The translations under genes and the position numbers were made by a program. A model generated the notes under the pieces. It searched no databases and had not been told where the DNA came from. It saw only the letters and a program-made list of their open reading frames with translations. DNA of 22,921 nucleotides, taken from a virus. Every line of letters starts with the position of its first letter. Position 1 is the stretch's first letter. This document shows positions 1 through 6,528 of this stretch, piece after piece. Location: the IMG/VR virus record IMGVR_UViG_3300033996_000809, positions 1-22,921 of that record; one strand, written 5' to 3'.

Positions 1-1271
1 GCGTCGTTCATGTGATCGAACCCTGCATCCTTGTCAGGTTCGCCCTTGTCGCTGTAGCACTGCAGCTCTAGGCATTCGATCACGCGGCGGCAACCCTGCG
101 CCACCTGCAGCCGCACCTGCCCTTTGCCGTTCTCCAGCAGCGCCTGCACAGCTGATACCCGATCGCGCACTGGCGGGTTGCTGCGTGGTGACTGGTTTGA
201 CATGCCGTAGGACTCCAGGATCTGGATGTCGGTTTGGCTGGCGTTGGTGCTGCGGCTGCCGCCGCTTGCGTCTGGGTAGATGTAGATCTGCTGCTGCGGG
301 TGCCGCCTGCGGATCTCTTGCGCCAATGCGTCGGTGTCATGCGCACCGGCGATCTCGTCAATCACCAGCAGGCCATTGCCAAGCCGCACGGCGATCACGG
401 CAGACATGTTGCCCACGTTGAAGTCAATACCAACGCGGATTGGCTCGCGGGCGACGTCCGGCACTGTGGCGGCAACATGCTTTGCCCGATTGAACCTGTC
501 ATATACCTGCCCAGTCGTCAGGTTGACGAACTCGCCGTCGAGGTATGCCCGCAGCAGGCTCGGGTCGTAGTTCGCCTGCAGCCGTTCGATGAAGTCCGGT
601 GGCAGGTGTGGATTGTCCGCCGTGCGCATTTTGATTAGCTGCCGGTCTGGCCGCTGCTTGGCATCATCGCTGCCGAATGTGTTCCACATCCACCGGAAGC
701 CCTCTGGCGTTGATGCCGCGCCAAACTGCCGCACATTGCCCGAGCGCAAACGGCCGAGGATCTTAGGGAATGCCTTGTTAGCAATGCTGGGCGTCACGGT
801 GTCGATCTCATCAGCCAGCACCCATGCAAGGTTCAGACCGATAATGCGCGACCAGTTCTCAAAGGATCGGCACAGGATCTTGGTATCGCCGCCCGGCAGG
901 TGCAGCATGTACTCCGGCAGCGGTGACGCGCGAAATGTGTACGGGATGTCGTACGCCTCAAGGAACGCCTCAAAGTCCGTCTGCCAAATGTCCCGGATCA
1001 GTGGCCCGGTCGGCTCCATCACGCAGCCGATGAAACCCTGATTGACTGCCGCCAGCATCACGGCCTTAGCGCATAGTGCCCTGGTCTTGCCAGCGCCATA
1101 GCCAGCGCTGATACCAAGGATCTGCGTTGCGGTGTCATCTACGAACGCAAGCTGCCCAGGGTGCAGGTCACTTTGGATACGAGCGATCAGTTTGGCAACA
1201 TCTACCGCGTCACCGTGCTGACCAAGTTGCTGCAGCACATGCCCTTCACGCGCTACAGCCAGGATGCTCAT
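1..1271 (-). CDS. terL: Terminase large subunit (3' end beyond window)
   Basis: This is the DNA-packaging motor ATPase and headful/cos nuclease. The frame is open from an ATG at 1271 to the left window edge, giving 423 visible codons; no stop is reached, so the C-terminus lies outside. Seen directly: a Walker A motif SAGYGAGKT (codons 1083-1103 cover GYGAGKT), a Walker B LADEID (about 801-818), and a RuvC-like nuclease start GIDFNVG (about 411-431), followed by a YPDASG motif and, at the edge, FDHMND, which resembles the usual DH..DALRY end of the nuclease domain. The start codon overlaps the stop of the small-subunit gene as ATGA. Antisense ORFs over this gene are shadows. The order small then large subunit is the normal one. 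Confidence 0.93.
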   Translation of the reverse strand, partial: MSILAVAREGHVLQQLGQHGDAVDVAKLIARIQSDLHPGQLAFVDDTATQILGISAGYGAGKTRALCAKAVMLAAVNQGFIGCVMEPTGPLIRDIWQTDFEAFLEAYDIPYTFRASPLPEYMLHLPGGDTKILCRSFENWSRIIGLNLAWVLADEIDTVTPSIANKAFPKILGRLRSGNVRQFGAASTPEGFRWMWNTFGSDDAKQRPDRQLIKMRTADNPHLPPDFIERLQANYDPSLLRAYLDGEFVNLTTGQVYDRFNRAKHVAATVPDVAREPIRVGIDFNVGNMSAVIAVRLGNGLLVIDEIAGAHDTDALAQEIRRRHPQQQIYIYPDASGGSRSTNASQTDIQILESYGMSNQSPRSNPPVRDRVSAVQALLENGKGQVRLQVAQGCRRVIECLELQCYSDKGEPDKDAGFDHMND

Positions 1272-1591
1272 GAGCAGAGTTGTGCCAGCTTGGCTGCGGT
1301 ATTGATAGCACCCAATGCGATGTGATATTGCCCAGCACGTCTTGCTTCCATCTGCAAGGTGCTGCACTGCGACAGCAGATCAGCCACCATTTGCGGGCGC
1401 TCGATGTCCCAGTCAGCTTTCAGTTTCTCGCGTGCAAGCCGCAGGTAAAGATCGCAGGCATCGTCTTTTACCCCCCAGTTTTCCCTGGCGTAGCGGATGC
1501 AATCCGAGCGCCTGCCACCATTGGCAATGATGCGCGCAAAGCGTTCAGCGCGTTCAAGGGTTTCAGCTTTTGGTCCACGTTTAGGAGCCAT
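1268..1591 (-). CDS. terS: Terminase small subunit
   Basis: A 107-residue protein immediately upstream of terL and overlapping it by ATGA. The N-terminus is basic (MAPKRGPKAETLERAERFA) and is followed by a helix-turn-helix-like stretch around residues 24-55, then a helical region that could oligomerise. Size, position and domain layout fit the DNA-recognition subunit that hands phage DNA to the large subunit. The call leans on the neighbour as much as on the sequence, since small subunits diverge strongly. Confidence 0.72.
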   Translation of the reverse strand: MAPKRGPKAETLERAERFARIIANGGRRSDCIRYARENWGVKDDACDLYLRLAREKLKADWDIERPQMVADLLSQCSTLQMEARRAGQYHIALGAINTAAKLAQLCS

Positions 1592-1620
1592 TTATGCAGC
1601 CAGCAACCAATTGTCGATCA

Positions 1621-1650
1621 TGTATAGCATATATGGACTATTGGCGTCGA
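1621..1650 (-). promoter_or_regulatory. Possible leftward promoter for the terminase genes
   Basis: On the minus strand TCGACG (1645-1650) and TATACA (1621-1626) are separated by 18 bases, about 30 bases upstream of the terS start. It lies across the 3' end of the glycosyltransferase gene. The composition is A+T-rich, which makes chance matches common, so this is only a candidate. Confidence 0.28.
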
Positions 1651-2498
1651 TATTTCTCGTGAATGATTTTTGGGCATACTTTATTCCAGTCATGTGTGTG
1701 GTGAAGGCGTGGGTTGGAGTGCCCCATCAGTTCGATCCAGGTTGAGGATGGCGAGATCATAACTGTGTAGAAGGATTTGACATAGGTGCCATTTTCCTTG
1801 TAAGCCTCCGTGATACCACCAGCGTTTTGCTGTGTTTTTGCTTGATTGAGCTGGAAAGGACAGTATGTAAAAAAGAGCTTCCCAGTGGCTCCATGAGCAA
1901 TGTAGGTATTGACATCATCGTTGAATTTGCCGATAAATTTGAAAGGGCGCTGCGTATCGCAAAAGAATGAGTTCATTGCTTTACGCAATACCCGTTTAGC
2001 TTTTTCAGGACTTGTGTTGTAATCGCCTCCTTGTGAGAAGGCAATGCTTGAAACCGATGGCGTATTTTCAAGAAACTCCACCGTACCGTCAAAGATAATA
2101 TCAATGCTTTCCGAAACGCAGTTTACATATTTAGGGTTTGGTGATGAATTTATTTTGGCCATACGTCTGTGACCGAACCAGGTGTAGTCATCGTCTAGTT
2201 GACAGAAGAACCGGCACTTGACCTGCTTGGCTAGATCCCAGCAAGCATTACGCGCCCACAACGGAGTACGGCGATCCTTAGATGTATCGCATGAGTCTGT
2301 GATTTCAGCAACCTTTGCTTTTGAAAAGACAAGTACGCGGTCACCAAATTGTTTTTTGTACTGCTCGGCCGTTGGGTCTTCATCGTCAATGACGATAAAC
2401 CACTTGCCGGTGTAGCCACACTTTTGAAGTGTATCAAGGGTTTTGATGTTATCCGGCCTGCGGTTTGACAAGATAAAGATACAGAAGTCGTTACGCAT
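1638..2498 (-). CDS. TET/JBP-associated-type DNA glycosyltransferase
   Basis: A 286-residue GT-A-like glycosyltransferase. The N-terminus ILSNRRPDNIKTL (9-21), then GYTGKWFIVIDDEDPT (28-43), ARNACWDLA (82-90) and the metal-binding motif QLDDDYTWF (100-108) match the pattern I know from the TAGT family, which was defined as sugar transferases that act on oxidised 5-methyl pyrimidines in phage DNA. A second acidic cluster KFNDDVNTY (191-199) and a C-terminal LHHTHDW (265-271) could complete the active site. It overlaps the ParB-fold gene upstream by 8 bp, so the two are probably cotranscribed. No TET/JBP dioxygenase is visible in this window. The gene is clearly more A+T-rich than terL (about 43% versus 58% G+C in lines counted by hand). 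Target base and sugar cannot be read from the sequence. Confidence 0.75.
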   Translation of the reverse strand: MRNDFCIFILSNRRPDNIKTLDTLQKCGYTGKWFIVIDDEDPTAEQYKKQFGDRVLVFSKAKVAEITDSCDTSKDRRTPLWARNACWDLAKQVKCRFFCQLDDDYTWFGHRRMAKINSSPNPKYVNCVSESIDIIFDGTVEFLENTPSVSSIAFSQGGDYNTSPEKAKRVLRKAMNSFFCDTQRPFKFIGKFNDDVNTYIAHGATGKLFFTYCPFQLNQAKTQQNAGGITEAYKENGTYVKSFYTVMISPSSTWIELMGHSNPRLHHTHDWNKVCPKIIHEKYRRQ

Positions 2499-3309
2499 CG
2501 GGATGATCCTGTTTAAAAGATTGTTCTACGCGCTCATCAAGGCGCACAAAGCCGTTTTCTATGGCTTGCTCAAAGTCAATAATGACAAGAGCCGAGTCTT
2601 CAAATAACGACTGGATTTCTTTTGGTGCGGTTGCGTAGTAATCAGCAATCTTGCTGTAGGTAAATGCTGTGTGACGATGTGCCGCTAAGGTCAAGAAAAC
2701 CTTGATGTCATCAGGGATGTCAGCGATTTGGATTTCAGCAATAAGCTGATTTGTTTTCGTTGCATCGTAAAGGTGTTCGGGCTTGTATTGCGTGCCACTT
2801 GGCTCATAAATTGGTGCAGTTGTTTTGTTTGTGTAAGGGCTGTCCTCGTCTATTGTTTCTTCAATTCCGAACAGCTCGTCTAATTCTTCCTTGTCAAACC
2901 ATGTGCTGATGTCATGCTCTTCGCTGATTTGATGCAGCATGGCGCCATCCCATTCGCTAAGATCGCTGGTGCGGTTATCAGCAAGCGCAAGTCCAATTTT
3001 GTCATCTTCTGAAAGATCAGTGCGCCTTACGGCAATAATTTCAGAGCCATCGGTTTCAATGACACGAATGTTTTTAATACCAGCGGCCTTTGCACCTTCG
3101 ATGGTGCCATTGCCTGCAAGGATGCGGTTGTCTTCGTCGATGACAATTGACCTAGCGGCCCCATAACGTTTTAGCGATTCAGCAATAAGCTTGCTGCTGC
3201 GATCAGTCCGTCGCCTGGCATTTCTATGATCGTGCTTCAGATCCTTTATTGATGTGACAACGGGATCTGTGGATACCTCGTCAAACGGAAGCATTGATAG
3301 CACTAACAA
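2491..3309 (-). CDS. ParB/Srx-fold protein linked to the glycosyltransferase
   Basis: A 272-residue protein. Residues 19-135 look like a ParB N-terminal nuclease/NTPase domain: SIKDLKHDHRNAR, the box ILAGNGTIEGAKAAG (63-77, with GNGT instead of the usual GHxR), and ALADNRTSDLSEWD (108-121). Residues about 175-256 form a second domain (LYDATKTNQLI, AAHRHTAFTYSKIADYYA, LVIIDFEQAIENGFV) that I associate with phage ParB proteins next to TAGT glycosyltransferases. The role is not known to me: it may prepare or guide base modification rather than segregate plasmids, as no parA is near. The start at 3309 overlaps the upstream ORF by 7 bp; Met6 is an alternative. Confidence 0.72.
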   Translation of the reverse strand: MLVLSMLPFDEVSTDPVVTSIKDLKHDHRNARRRTDRSSKLIAESLKRYGAARSIVIDEDNRILAGNGTIEGAKAAGIKNIRVIETDGSEIIAVRRTDLSEDDKIGLALADNRTSDLSEWDGAMLHQISEEHDISTWFDKEELDELFGIEETIDEDSPYTNKTTAPIYEPSGTQYKPEHLYDATKTNQLIAEIQIADIPDDIKVFLTLAAHRHTAFTYSKIADYYATAPKEIQSLFEDSALVIIDFEQAIENGFVRLDERVEQSFKQDHPDA

Positions 3310-3524
3310 CTTTGGTAGTCGGTTTCAATATACCTTATGTGGTTTGTTGCAGCAATAGTGGCATCTTCAATTGTTTTTGGCAAACCAGCGGCAAGAATGC
3401 GCATTGCTGAGCGGCCATCTGGCCAACGCACAAGGCAAAGGCTGCGCGAGCTTAAGTCGTACGAAAACTCGTACGCACCAACGGCTGTTCTGAGCTGAAA
3501 ACGATGCTGCATTACACCATGCAC
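3303..3524 (-). CDS. Small protein of unknown function
   Basis: 73 residues with a strand-rich first half (FEFSYDLSSRSLCLVRW-like spacing of hydrophobics, residues 18-34) and a helical C-terminus. It sits between the RHH gene and the ParB gene and overlaps the latter by 7 bp, so it reads as a member of the leftward operon. No family recognised. The start could also be Met5 (3512). Confidence 0.5.
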   Translation of the reverse strand: MHGVMQHRFQLRTAVGAYEFSYDLSSRSLCLVRWPDGRSAMRILAAGLPKTIEDATIAATNHIRYIETDYQSC

Positions 3525-3532
3525 CCGTGTTG

Positions 3533-3817
3533 TTATCGGTTATACAGCTTGCGCAAGGTTGCCGCAACGCATATTTCTGCTGTTGATCGGCCCACAGAGC
3601 CGCCCAGGAGGCGGTAAACGTGCTGAACCAGTGACAGATACTGATCAGGTGTCAGAGGCGCCTTAGAGACGCTGCTAGGCGTCTCCTGGCGAGCCAATGC
3701 GGTAGAGCGTATGAACTCAGCGCGAGACAGTCCGTAGACCTTTGCAGCGGTGTCAATTTTTTCAAGGGACTCGTCATCAAAGCGGATTTCGACTTTGCGG
3801 TTGAAAAGGCGTGGCAT
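3533..3817 (-). CDS. Ribbon-helix-helix DNA-binding protein
   Basis: 94 residues. The N-terminus has the RHH signature: a basic strand KVEIRFDDESLEKID (8-22), then a helix-turn-helix AKVYGLSRAEFIRSTALA (25-42). The C-terminal half (residues 50-94) is helical and resembles accessory domains of plasmid/phage RHH proteins. It is probably a dimeric repressor or relaxosome-like accessory protein that binds DNA in this operon. Its start overlaps the preceding stop as ATGA. Confidence 0.6.
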   Translation of the reverse strand: MPRLFNRKVEIRFDDESLEKIDTAAKVYGLSRAEFIRSTALARQETPSSVSKAPLTPDQYLSLVQHVYRLLGGSVGRSTAEICVAATLRKLYNR

Positions 3818-4086
3818 CAGAAAGGAAGATCGTTTGGCTGAAAGTCGCGTGGTGATGGGCCAGCTTCTACTGCTGGCTCCGGCTTAAAGTTGTACTCGTC
3901 TTGGATTTGCTGCCATTTGATGGCATTGACAGAAATCCAATCTCGAAGCAGGTTGCGTGGCTGGTAGGTCGCTGGAGATCCTGGCGCTGCATTGTCAAGA
4001 TCGTTGATGGTGCAACGGCCTTTGGCAACCATTCTGGCCAGTGTATCACCTATGCCATCGAAGGTACCTAACGGCTGAAGTGTCAT
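3817..4086 (-). CDS. Unknown protein with SSB-like C-terminal tip
   Basis: 89 residues, ATGA-coupled on both sides. No family recognised. The C-terminal end, after a proline-rich linker, is DFQPNDLPF: an acidic-hydrophobic tip close to the DDDIPF tail by which bacterial SSB recruits partner proteins. It lies two genes below the replication initiator, so a role in assembling replication or recombination proteins is plausible but inferred. Confidence 0.55.
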   Translation of the reverse strand: MTLQPLGTFDGIGDTLARMVAKGRCTINDLDNAAPGSPATYQPRNLLRDWISVNAIKWQQIQDEYNFKPEPAVEAGPSPRDFQPNDLPF

Positions 4087-4379
4087 CGACGCGCCTCTGT
4101 AACGGCTGCTGCGTATGCGTCGTAGGCGTGTGGGTGCATGATATAGCGACCAAGCCCACCAGCCACATTTGGCAGTGGCGGGCAGTAGGTGTGGTAGCGA
4201 CCAAGCTCGTCATAGCGACCAATCGGGTAGTCACCGATTTGGTTGTGGTCAATGGCCAGCTTGTCAAACGATGGTCCCTGAGTGCCGCGAAACACTTGCT
4301 TTGGCGGAAACGAGCGGTCCTTTTTTTCGCTGCAAGCCCAGATGTAGGCATTGGCAAGGCGTGTGTCAAACAATTCCAT
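4083..4379 (-). CDS. Unknown protein
   Basis: 98 residues, rich in Tyr, His and Gly (GRYDELGRYHTYCPP, residues 54-68; GRYIMHPHAYDAYAAA, 77-92). It starts inside the stop of the initiator gene (TAATG) and ends in an ATGA overlap with the next gene, strong evidence that it is translated as part of the operon. No domain recognised. Confidence 0.5.
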   Translation of the reverse strand: MELFDTRLANAYIWACSEKKDRSFPPKQVFRGTQGPSFDKLAIDHNQIGDYPIGRYDELGRYHTYCPPLPNVAGGLGRYIMHPHAYDAYAAAVTEARR

Positions 4380-5176
4380 TAGCGGATCACGAACTGTGGT
4401 GCGGATGCCGCAGTGGCTTCAACGAGGTGCGGATTGAACTGCAGGTGACGGCTGTAGCTGATGCCAGCCCACTTGCCGTTGATCGCAAGCGTGAGCTGCT
4501 CCTCGACTGCACATGGACCGAGGTTGTGGTGAAACTTTAACAGCTCTGTGCACAAAAGCTTCCAAGCTATGTCCCCCTTGGAGCCTTTCTTGATTTTCCA
4601 GAAAGCTGTTACCAGATCCCTGTGCGGCTCAAGGTCTGGTGCCATTGGCTTGGTCTTCGTTTCGACCCTTTTTTCAGGTAAATCGGCATCTATCGATTCT
4701 ATAGGTACGTTAGTACCTATGGAAGAGATAGAGGGATCTTGTTCATGGGATCTTGATTGGGTGCCTTTTTGGATACCAGGGTCGGTGTCTAAAAAGGCAC
4801 TATTACTCCCGGTGCCTTTTTGGATACCACGGTGCCTTTTTGGCTCTTTGGTATTGGTGCCTTTTTGGGCACTGGTGGTGCGCTGCTTGCGGCGATCAAC
4901 GTTGAGGTAGATGTGCCGCCTGCAGTGGTCGTCGTAGACGTAGGTAGCCCAGCCATTGGTGATCAGCCACTGGATGGCCGCCATGACGTCTCTACGGCTG
5001 CTGCCAAGTTCATGTGAGAGCGTTGTGACCGATGCGTAGCAGCCATCTGGGCTGCCGTTGCCGTGGCGATGAAGCAGCAGGTAAACGCATACGCGCTGCT
5101 TGCCGCCTGGTTCTGCAATCTGATCCATGATCTCGTGTGGACAGATTGAGAACCCTGTTGACCTAATTCGTGGCAT
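4379..5176 (-). CDS. Replication initiator-like protein (winged helix)
   Basis: 265 residues. Residues about 12-95 form a winged-helix domain (VCVYLLLHRHGN, then SVTTLSHELGSSRRDVMAAIQWLITNGWA-type recognition helix around 49-77). A low-complexity basic linker (about 96-180) contains repeated QKGT peptides, and residues 185-250 form a helical C-terminal domain with FWKIKKGSKGDIAWKLL and AINGKWAGISYS. This N-DNA-binding, linker, C-partner layout is that of lambda O and related initiators, which bind iterons and recruit the helicase. The DNA of the linker contains iteron-like repeats (separate entry), as in lambda. No helicase or loader was recognised in the window. Confidence 0.62.
   Translation of the reverse strand: MPRIRSTGFSICPHEIMDQIAEPGGKQRVCVYLLLHRHGNGSPDGCYASVTTLSHELGSSRRDVMAAIQWLITNGWATYVYDDHCRRHIYLNVDRRKQRTTSAQKGTNTKEPKRHRGIQKGTGSNSAFLDTDPGIQKGTQSRSHEQDPSISSIGTNVPIESIDADLPEKRVETKTKPMAPDLEPHRDLVTAFWKIKKGSKGDIAWKLLCTELLKFHHNLGPCAVEEQLTLAINGKWAGISYSRHLQFNPHLVEATAASAPQFVIR
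4701..4720. repeat. 20-bp perfect dyad inside the initiator gene
   Basis: ATAGGTAC-GTTA-GTACCTAT: 8-bp perfect arms and a 4-base spacer. It lies 40 bases from the iteron cluster, in its own reading frame coding SIGTNVPIE-type linker residues. It could be a binding site of a regulator or part of the origin. Nearby, GGGATCTT occurs twice, at 4733-4740 and 4747-4754. Confidence 0.5.
4760..4868. repeat. Iteron-like array; candidate replication origin
   Basis: Four direct copies of GGTGCCTTTTTGG at 4760-4772, 4811-4823, 4831-4843 and 4856-4868; the first two extend to the 19-mer GGTGCCTTTTTGGATACCA (4760-4778 and 4811-4829). A fifth copy is inverted at 4783-4800 (core AAAAAGGCAC, 15 of 18 positions matching the long form). 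The array lies in the linker of the initiator gene. Three direct copies are read in one frame (QKGT), one direct copy in another frame (PKRHR) and the inverted copy gives SAFLDT, so the DNA, not the peptide, is what is conserved. This is the arrangement of the lambda O/ori region. Confidence 0.75.
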
Positions 5177-5213
5177 ACTGTGTCAGTCCATGTGCTTCAG
5201 CGTTGAGCTGGTT

Positions 5214-5247
5214 GCTCGGTATGCGTGGAGGCGCTGCCGAGCTTTTT
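5214..5247 (+). terminator. Stem-loop with T-run, plus-strand sense
   Basis: GCTCGG (5214-5219) pairs with CCGAGC (5237-5242) across a 17-base loop and is followed by TTTTT (5243-5247). It looks like an intrinsic terminator for a rightward transcript, yet the flanking genes are both leftward. It could stop an antisense RNA through the initiator gene, or be a chance stem with a long loop. Confidence 0.35.
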
Positions 5248-5404
5248 ATTTTTGCTGGTCAGGTTTGGTCGCTTGAGAGCCGCTAGCGACCATTGCTTCC
5301 TCAATGATTTCGCGCAGGACAGCGGTCCTTGGCTTCCAGTCTCCTTGCTGGGACTGCAGCCAGTTAAGCATTTCTTGACTGACGTCTACAACGACTCTTG
5401 GCAT
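5246..5404 (-). CDS. Small RHH-like regulator
   Basis: 52 residues from the ATG at 5404: a strand-like PRVVVDVSQEMLNWL followed by PRTAVLREIIEEAMVAS, compatible with a minimal ribbon-helix-helix fold. An upstream in-frame start at 5446 would add 14 residues but would place the coding region across the probable promoter of the divergent exonuclease gene, so I prefer 5404. It is the first leftward gene and lies head to head with the rightward operon, a position typical of a regulator of the divergent switch region. Confidence 0.5.
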   Translation of the reverse strand: MPRVVVDVSQEMLNWLQSQQGDWKPRTAVLREIIEEAMVASGSQATKPDQQK

Positions 5405-5406
5405 GG

Positions 5407-5456
5407 TTGTGCATGTGGGTGCCACACCAGTGTACAATGAAACCACAGGCCAGAGG
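5407..5456 (+). promoter_or_regulatory. Divergent control region, promoter and RBS of the rightward operon
   Basis: TACAAT at 5433-5438 is a good -10 box, about 22 bases before the chosen exonuclease start. TTGTGC at 5407-5412 is 20 bases upstream, a long spacer for a -35 box; the same TTGTGCA word occurs in the 7164 leader element and TGTGCATG in the one at 9700. GGTG-cca-CACC (5418-5428) is a small dyad. AGAGG at 5452-5456 is a plausible Shine-Dalgarno that supports the start at 5460. Confidence 0.4.
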
Positions 5457-5459
5457 CAG

Positions 5460-6074
5460 ATGCTTTCACCATTGGTTGATCTTGAGTTTCACGCCGACAT
5501 TCACCGGTACAGATATCGCGGGAATTGGCTGCGGTACAGCGTTAGCCGCATTGCGCAGCCGACAACACCTGAACAGCGAATGCGTTTTGAAGAAACACGG
5601 CATGTTTGGGAGCCACGTGGCAACTATGTGCATACCGCAGCAGAGGCGTTACTGCTTGGCCTTGAGCCTGAAGAAGGCGACTACAAGCCATGGGTTGATG
5701 CCTTGCGCAGTTGCTGGTTGCTGGAAGGCGCCAAAACAATAGCCGCCGAGTTTGGCGTTGTGATTCCGCATCATGAAGTAGCGGGCACATTTGACGGCTT
5801 GATCAAAACTTCAGACGGTGCGGTTGTGCTGCTTGACTTTAAGACCGTGCAAACCGATAAAGCTGTAGATGCTAGAAAGCCAGCCACTGCTCAGCTTGGC
5901 GGCTATCTTCATGGGCTCAACATCAACAAGCCAATGATTAGCGTTGACAAATGCTGTACAGTTGTGATTGGTCCTGGTAGGGCAAAGGTTATCAGTGAAG
6001 AGCCGGACGCATGTTTTGCTGCATGGGAAGATAAGCTGTCAATTCACAAGATAATGACTGAGCTGCCTTTCTGA
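5460..6074 (+). CDS. RecB/Cas4-type PD-(D/E)XK exonuclease
   Basis: 204 residues from the ATG at 5460, chosen because AGAGG lies just upstream and a -10 box lies at 5433; an in-frame ATG at 5403 would precede that promoter. Catalytic motifs seen: a conserved glutamate in the helix WEPRGNYVHTAAEALLLG, HHEVAGTFDGLI, VVLLDFKTVQT and AQLGGYLHGL, the GxxD...DxK...QxxxY pattern of phage and RecB-like nucleases. It probably resects DNA ends for the annealing protein encoded downstream. The C-terminus MTELPF resembles an SSB tip. It overlaps the next gene by one base (TGATG). Confidence 0.78.
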   Translation: MLSPLVDLEFHADIHRYRYRGNWLRYSVSRIAQPTTPEQRMRFEETRHVWEPRGNYVHTAAEALLLGLEPEEGDYKPWVDALRSCWLLEGAKTIAAEFGVVIPHHEVAGTFDGLIKTSDGAVVLLDFKTVQTDKAVDARKPATAQLGGYLHGLNINKPMISVDKCCTVVIGPGRAKVISEEPDACFAAWEDKLSIHKIMTELPF

Positions 6075-6253
6075 TGAACTGGACAAAGATATTGCGCGAC
6101 GCAGGCATACCAGAGCCCCCAGGTCGCGATCAGGCATATGAAGATGCTGTTGCGATGACAACCGCTAGGTACGAGCGAGATGGCCGCAAACGGGCAAAGG
6201 GATCGAACACCACAAAAGTCAAGAAGGTTGCCCGCAAAGATTACGGGAAGTAA
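6074..6253 (+). CDS. Small basic protein
   Basis: 59 residues starting at the ATG that shares its A with the exonuclease stop. The N-terminal half resembles a short folded motif (WTKILRDAGIPEPPGRD), and the C-terminal half is very basic (RKRAKGSNTTKVKKVARKD), suggesting nucleic acid contact. The motif resembles short phage proteins that follow RecB-like nucleases, but I cannot name a family. Confidence 0.5.
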   Translation: MNWTKILRDAGIPEPPGRDQAYEDAVAMTTARYERDGRKRAKGSNTTKVKKVARKDYGK

Positions 6254-6262
6254 AACACCCGC

Positions 6263-6333
6263 GTGCATAGCAGTGCATTGTGGTGTATAGTAGTCATATC
6301 AGGAGGCAGCTCCTGACCTACCGCTACACATCC
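6263..6333 (+). promoter_or_regulatory. Promoter-hairpin leader element, copy 1
   Basis: TGCATA at 6264-6269, TATAGT at 6286-6291 (spacer 16), then a 7-bp hairpin TCAGGAG-GCAG-CTCCTGA (6299-6316) at the expected transcription start, then CCTACCGCTACACATCC directly before ATG 6334. No Shine-Dalgarno lies next to the ATG; the only AGGAG is inside the stem. Copies 2 and 3 share the whole layout. Confidence 0.65.
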
Positions 6334-6525
6334 ATGACCCTTCAAAACGTTCTTCAGTTCAAAGCCGCCGAGAAAGCTGCCAAGGATGCCTTCTATGCGC
6401 TGCACGCCATCGAAGCCAAGCCCGGCAACAAGCCTTCTGCCAAGTACACCAAGCTGCAGGCTGCCATGATCGCCGCCACCAATGCCCGCCAAGCTGCCAT
6501 GACTGCCTACGCCGCAACCCTCTGA
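6334..6525 (+). CDS. Small alanine-rich helical protein
   Basis: 63 residues starting at the ATG after leader copy 1 (an upstream in-frame ATG at 6280 is inside the promoter). The protein is almost all Ala, Lys, Gln and other helix formers (FKAAEKAAKDAFYALHAIEA) and could form a coiled coil. Being the first gene behind a strong-looking leader suggests high expression. No family recognised. Confidence 0.6.
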   Translation: MTLQNVLQFKAAEKAAKDAFYALHAIEAKPGNKPSAKYTKLQAAMIAATNARQAAMTAYAATL

Positions 6526-6528
6526 CCC

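Noticed and set aside
589-1041. Rightward 150-codon ORF, with others at 80-638
   Set aside because: They are antisense to terL, whose leftward frame has Walker A, Walker B and nuclease motifs in an unbroken reading frame.
2491-3309. ParB-fold gene as part of a plasmid partition system
   Set aside because: No parA and no parS-like repeats nearby; the C-terminal half and the overlapping glycosyltransferase gene fit phage DNA modification better.
5403-5459. Upstream ATG of the exonuclease ORF
   Set aside because: It would put the start ahead of the TACAAT box and overlap the divergent gene's start; ATG 5460 has an AGAGG just upstream.
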